Origin: Wuchereria bancrofti | Taxonomy: Eukaryota; Nematoda; Chromadorea; Rhabditida; Onchocercidae | Length of the DNA stretch: 64,000 nucleotides | NCBI GenBank assembly: GCA_005281725.1 | Contig: SSBO01000009.1 | Coordinates: 3,112,163 to 3,176,162 of the forward strand | Direction of reading: 5' to 3' | Shown: positions 61,649 through 64,000 of the stretch, in pieces | How the letters are laid out: each line of letters opens with the position of its first letter | How positions within the stretch are numbered: the first letter of the stretch is position 1 | The notes under the pieces: model-generated | Told to the model about the DNA's origin: nothing | What the model saw: the letters and a program-made list of their open reading frames with translations, nothing else | Databases searched by the model: none | Position numbers and translations under genes: made by a program

Positions 61649-62993
61649 TCAAATTTTGTAAGCAAAGCATATAACGTTGCCTTTTTTGTATTGACAAAAA
61701 TTTTCTGCGTGCGCCACGTGTGTCAAATCATTCATTGCGCAAAATACGTTAAATTCTGCTCCCAGCATAGAATCAGTTGCTTTTTTTATGGCAAACGTTG
61801 ATTCTGTTGCATTCGTTCGAATCTTCTGTAGAATTAATTAATAAGATATGTAACGTTTTTTTTTTTGGTTTTTTACAAAAAAAAATTGATAATATCTATG
61901 TAATAAAATTAAATATGTTTGATAGCAGATAATTCCACATATTATTGATAATAGAATTTACGCTGAAATGATAAATGATAAAGAAGAAGAAATATTGCAT
62001 GAACATTGAATATTTAAGAAAGAAGAAACTGAAATATGCACCTTTTTCATAATTATCATTAATTGATCATTATTACAGATGGGATTCATTTCATATATTG
62101 TATTATTATCACTTGATGAATCACGTTTACGACGCACTGAACACACGCACATTTGACAGCACACATTGACCGGTTTCTGGAATTTTGATAATATGAAAAG
62201 TTAAGAGTAAAGCTTTATATTTTCACAAAAAATTTTCCAGAATGTAACACACTAACTTTTGCATTGAAAAATGTATTATTATTATTATTATTGAATAGCA
62301 GCAATTATTATCAACAATTTTTCTTTTTTTTTTCTTGGAACACAATAACAAGGCATTTTATTTTAGGAACTGTTGAAGACTAAAATGTACTTCAAAATTC
62401 TTGGACAATAATATTTAGGAATTGTAGATTCCGAAAACAATTGTGAGCTATCGCTGGGAAAAGGATTTCGATAATATCAAAAGAATCTATCAATTGTGAA
62501 AACTAAATTTGTTGACTTAAAGCTTTAATCAAATTTCATAAAAATTTTTGGAATATATGATATTAGTATTATATGCCATAATATTATTGTGTTATAGTTG
62601 TAATTTATGCATTTAGTAGTTTCTAATTTCTAGTGCTTACGTTGCAAAATTTTGATGAAATATTTGTAGACTAATTACTTACTGACGTAATATTAACAAC
62701 ATATGATTATTCGAAAAATTTATGTCACCACTTATATGAAAAAAAAAAGAAGCAAATCATAAAACTTTCAAAACAATTTTAGAAATTTCAATAAAAGAAA
62801 TGTATACATATGAAGGAGATGAAATAGGTGGAAAAGACGGTGGACATGGTGGACAAATTCGAGGTGGACATATAACTGGCGGAGGACATATTACTGATGG
62901 ATCGCACGAACATGACGCAGGAAACGATTGCCAGGTTGTTGTTTGTTTTATTAACATAAGGAATACTGTGTAAAGAACAACAAACGATTTCAT
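61649..62993 (-). CDS. Ground-like (GRL) domain secreted protein
   Basis: Exons 62993-62808, 62176-62042 and 61825-61649 are all phase 0 and give 165 aa. Residues 1 to about 20 form a signal peptide (MKSFVVLYTVFLMLIKQTTT). A Cys/Pro repeat segment follows (VICPPPVICPPRICPPCPP), then CCQMCVCSVRRKRD with a possible basic cleavage site, and the ground-like domain: NPICNNDQLMIIMKK, ESTFAIKKATDSMLGAEFNV, and C-terminal cysteines in NFCQYKKGNVICFAYK. Ground-like proteins are nematode-specific secreted proteins related to the hedgehog-related ground and warthog families. They are linked to cuticle or extracellular matrix rather than to classic hedgehog signalling. Length and exon pattern fit a small grl gene. 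Which grl gene it matches is not assigned. Confidence 0.9.
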
Positions 62994-64000
62994 AATTGTT
63001 GCGAAATCTAGAATTTAAATTTAAATTAGCTAGTGTATACCCATCTAAGTCTTTAATGCTAATACTATCTGAATTGAATACAATTCTCCGAATAGTAGGA
63101 ATGGTACCATGGTACCAATATTTAGTTGTTTCCTTTTAATCCATCTATTGTTTAAGCTATTCAATGATAACCAAAATTAACTAAAATAAGTTAGGTAACA
63201 CTTTCTATTCAAGTTACTCTACAAAAACCAAAAGAAACGAGTGTTAGAAGAAAAACTGGATTTTCAAAGTGTTGGCACTATTGTATACAATCTTTATGGT
63301 ACTGTCAAGTTCATTTAATATTGGCTAGTTTTATTTGACTTCAACAAAAATTTTTTTTTAAAAAAATTTGTAATCAGTTTCAAAAAAAATTTTAAATATT
63401 AAAAAATGAAATGAGATGTGAAAATTTTAACACAGCTAATTATTTCCTAAAACTTGCAGCGATACTTCTTTGCATGCAATCAACATGCAAGAAGTTATTT
63501 TGGGTTGTCCAATTTCAAGAAATAATCGAAAAAAGTGCAACAAATTGCTTTTTTTCTTTTCAATTGATAGCATGTCTCATCATTTGACATTCATTACGAG
63601 GAATGACTCATCACTTCAATAATATTATAATTAGTTCTGTCACTCTCCAGTAATCCTCTTATAATTATTTTTGCTTTCATTTGTTTTATTATAAGAATAT
63701 CACATGTACTGATTGTTGCTTTAATCTGGTCACGTACGTGTTATTAAGCAATAATTTACGAACAAATAAAGCCTCAATAATTAAATGTTTTGTAGTTATT
63801 TGCTGCTCAACTTTGGATACCTGATCTTGCTTTAATTATGTTCAATTTTCGCTAATTCAAGAATTAGAATGTTAAAGAAGGAAGTAATGAGAATATGAGT
63901 AAAAACATAAAATTTTAAATTATATATTATCTAAATTTTAAAGTATATATTACTCTATACTTCAATATTTATACTCAAACCCGTTCTCTCAAATATTATT
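62994..64000. other. Upstream flank of the ground-like gene
   Basis: AT-rich; it presumably contains the promoter. A perfect 16-bp palindrome lies at 63102-63117. No further exons were recognised up to the window edge. Confidence 0.4.

Overview
The window reads as part of the genome of a parasitic nematode, most likely a filarial (onchocercid) worm. It is very AT-rich. Genes are split into many short exons with GT..AG introns, and most acceptors end in TTTCAG or a close variant. The protein set is nematode-like: a major sperm protein (MSP) domain protein, a ground-like (GRL) secreted protein and a CCCH zinc-finger protein of the POS-1/MEX/OMA type. Degenerate BEL/Pao retroelements fit the same picture. 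The species is not determined from the sequence, and no bacterial operons, CRISPR arrays or recognisable tRNA/rRNA genes were seen.

Layout, left to right: a CCCH zinc-finger gene cut by the left edge (+, ends 1174); an 18-exon receptor tyrosine kinase with an FN3-type ectodomain (-, 12984 to 3400); a gene-poor stretch with one frameshifted gene-like remnant near 14.5-15.0 kb; a small F-box-like protein (+, 17170-18520); a single-pass membrane protein with a cysteine cluster next to the membrane (+, 19886-21498); a REEP5/Yop1-type ER-shaping protein (-, 23581-21954); a repeat and retroelement zone (about 25.0-31.2 kb) with CA-rich tandem repeats and at least three decayed BEL/Pao copies; a formin (-, about 40106 to 31850); an SH2-like protein (+, 43591-46338); an MSP-domain protein (-, 48670-47072); an Angel/CCR4-type nuclease (-, 55000-51542); directly upstream on the same strand a protein with three SUMO-interacting-like motifs (-, 59333 to about 55964); an LTR-like element (59605-60424); and a ground-like protein (-, 62993-61649).

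Gene models were built by hand from reading frame, splice consensus and phase. For the complete models, summed exon lengths are multiples of three and run from ATG to stop: RTK 941 aa, F-box-like 232 aa, membrane protein 224 aa, REEP 192 aa, SH2-like 278 aa, MSP 168 aa, Angel-like 395 or 423 aa, ground-like 165 aa. Family assignments rest on motifs recognised by eye; no database search was run.

The genes do not form one pathway. The most unusual observations are: the SIM-rich protein lying directly upstream of the Angel nuclease and joinable to it in frame (fusion or operon); an exon encoding a membrane helix just upstream of, and in frame with, the formin; a duplicated 3' splice site made by a 29-bp tandem duplication in the kinase gene; and a 20-nt micro-exon controlling the cytoplasmic tail of the membrane protein.
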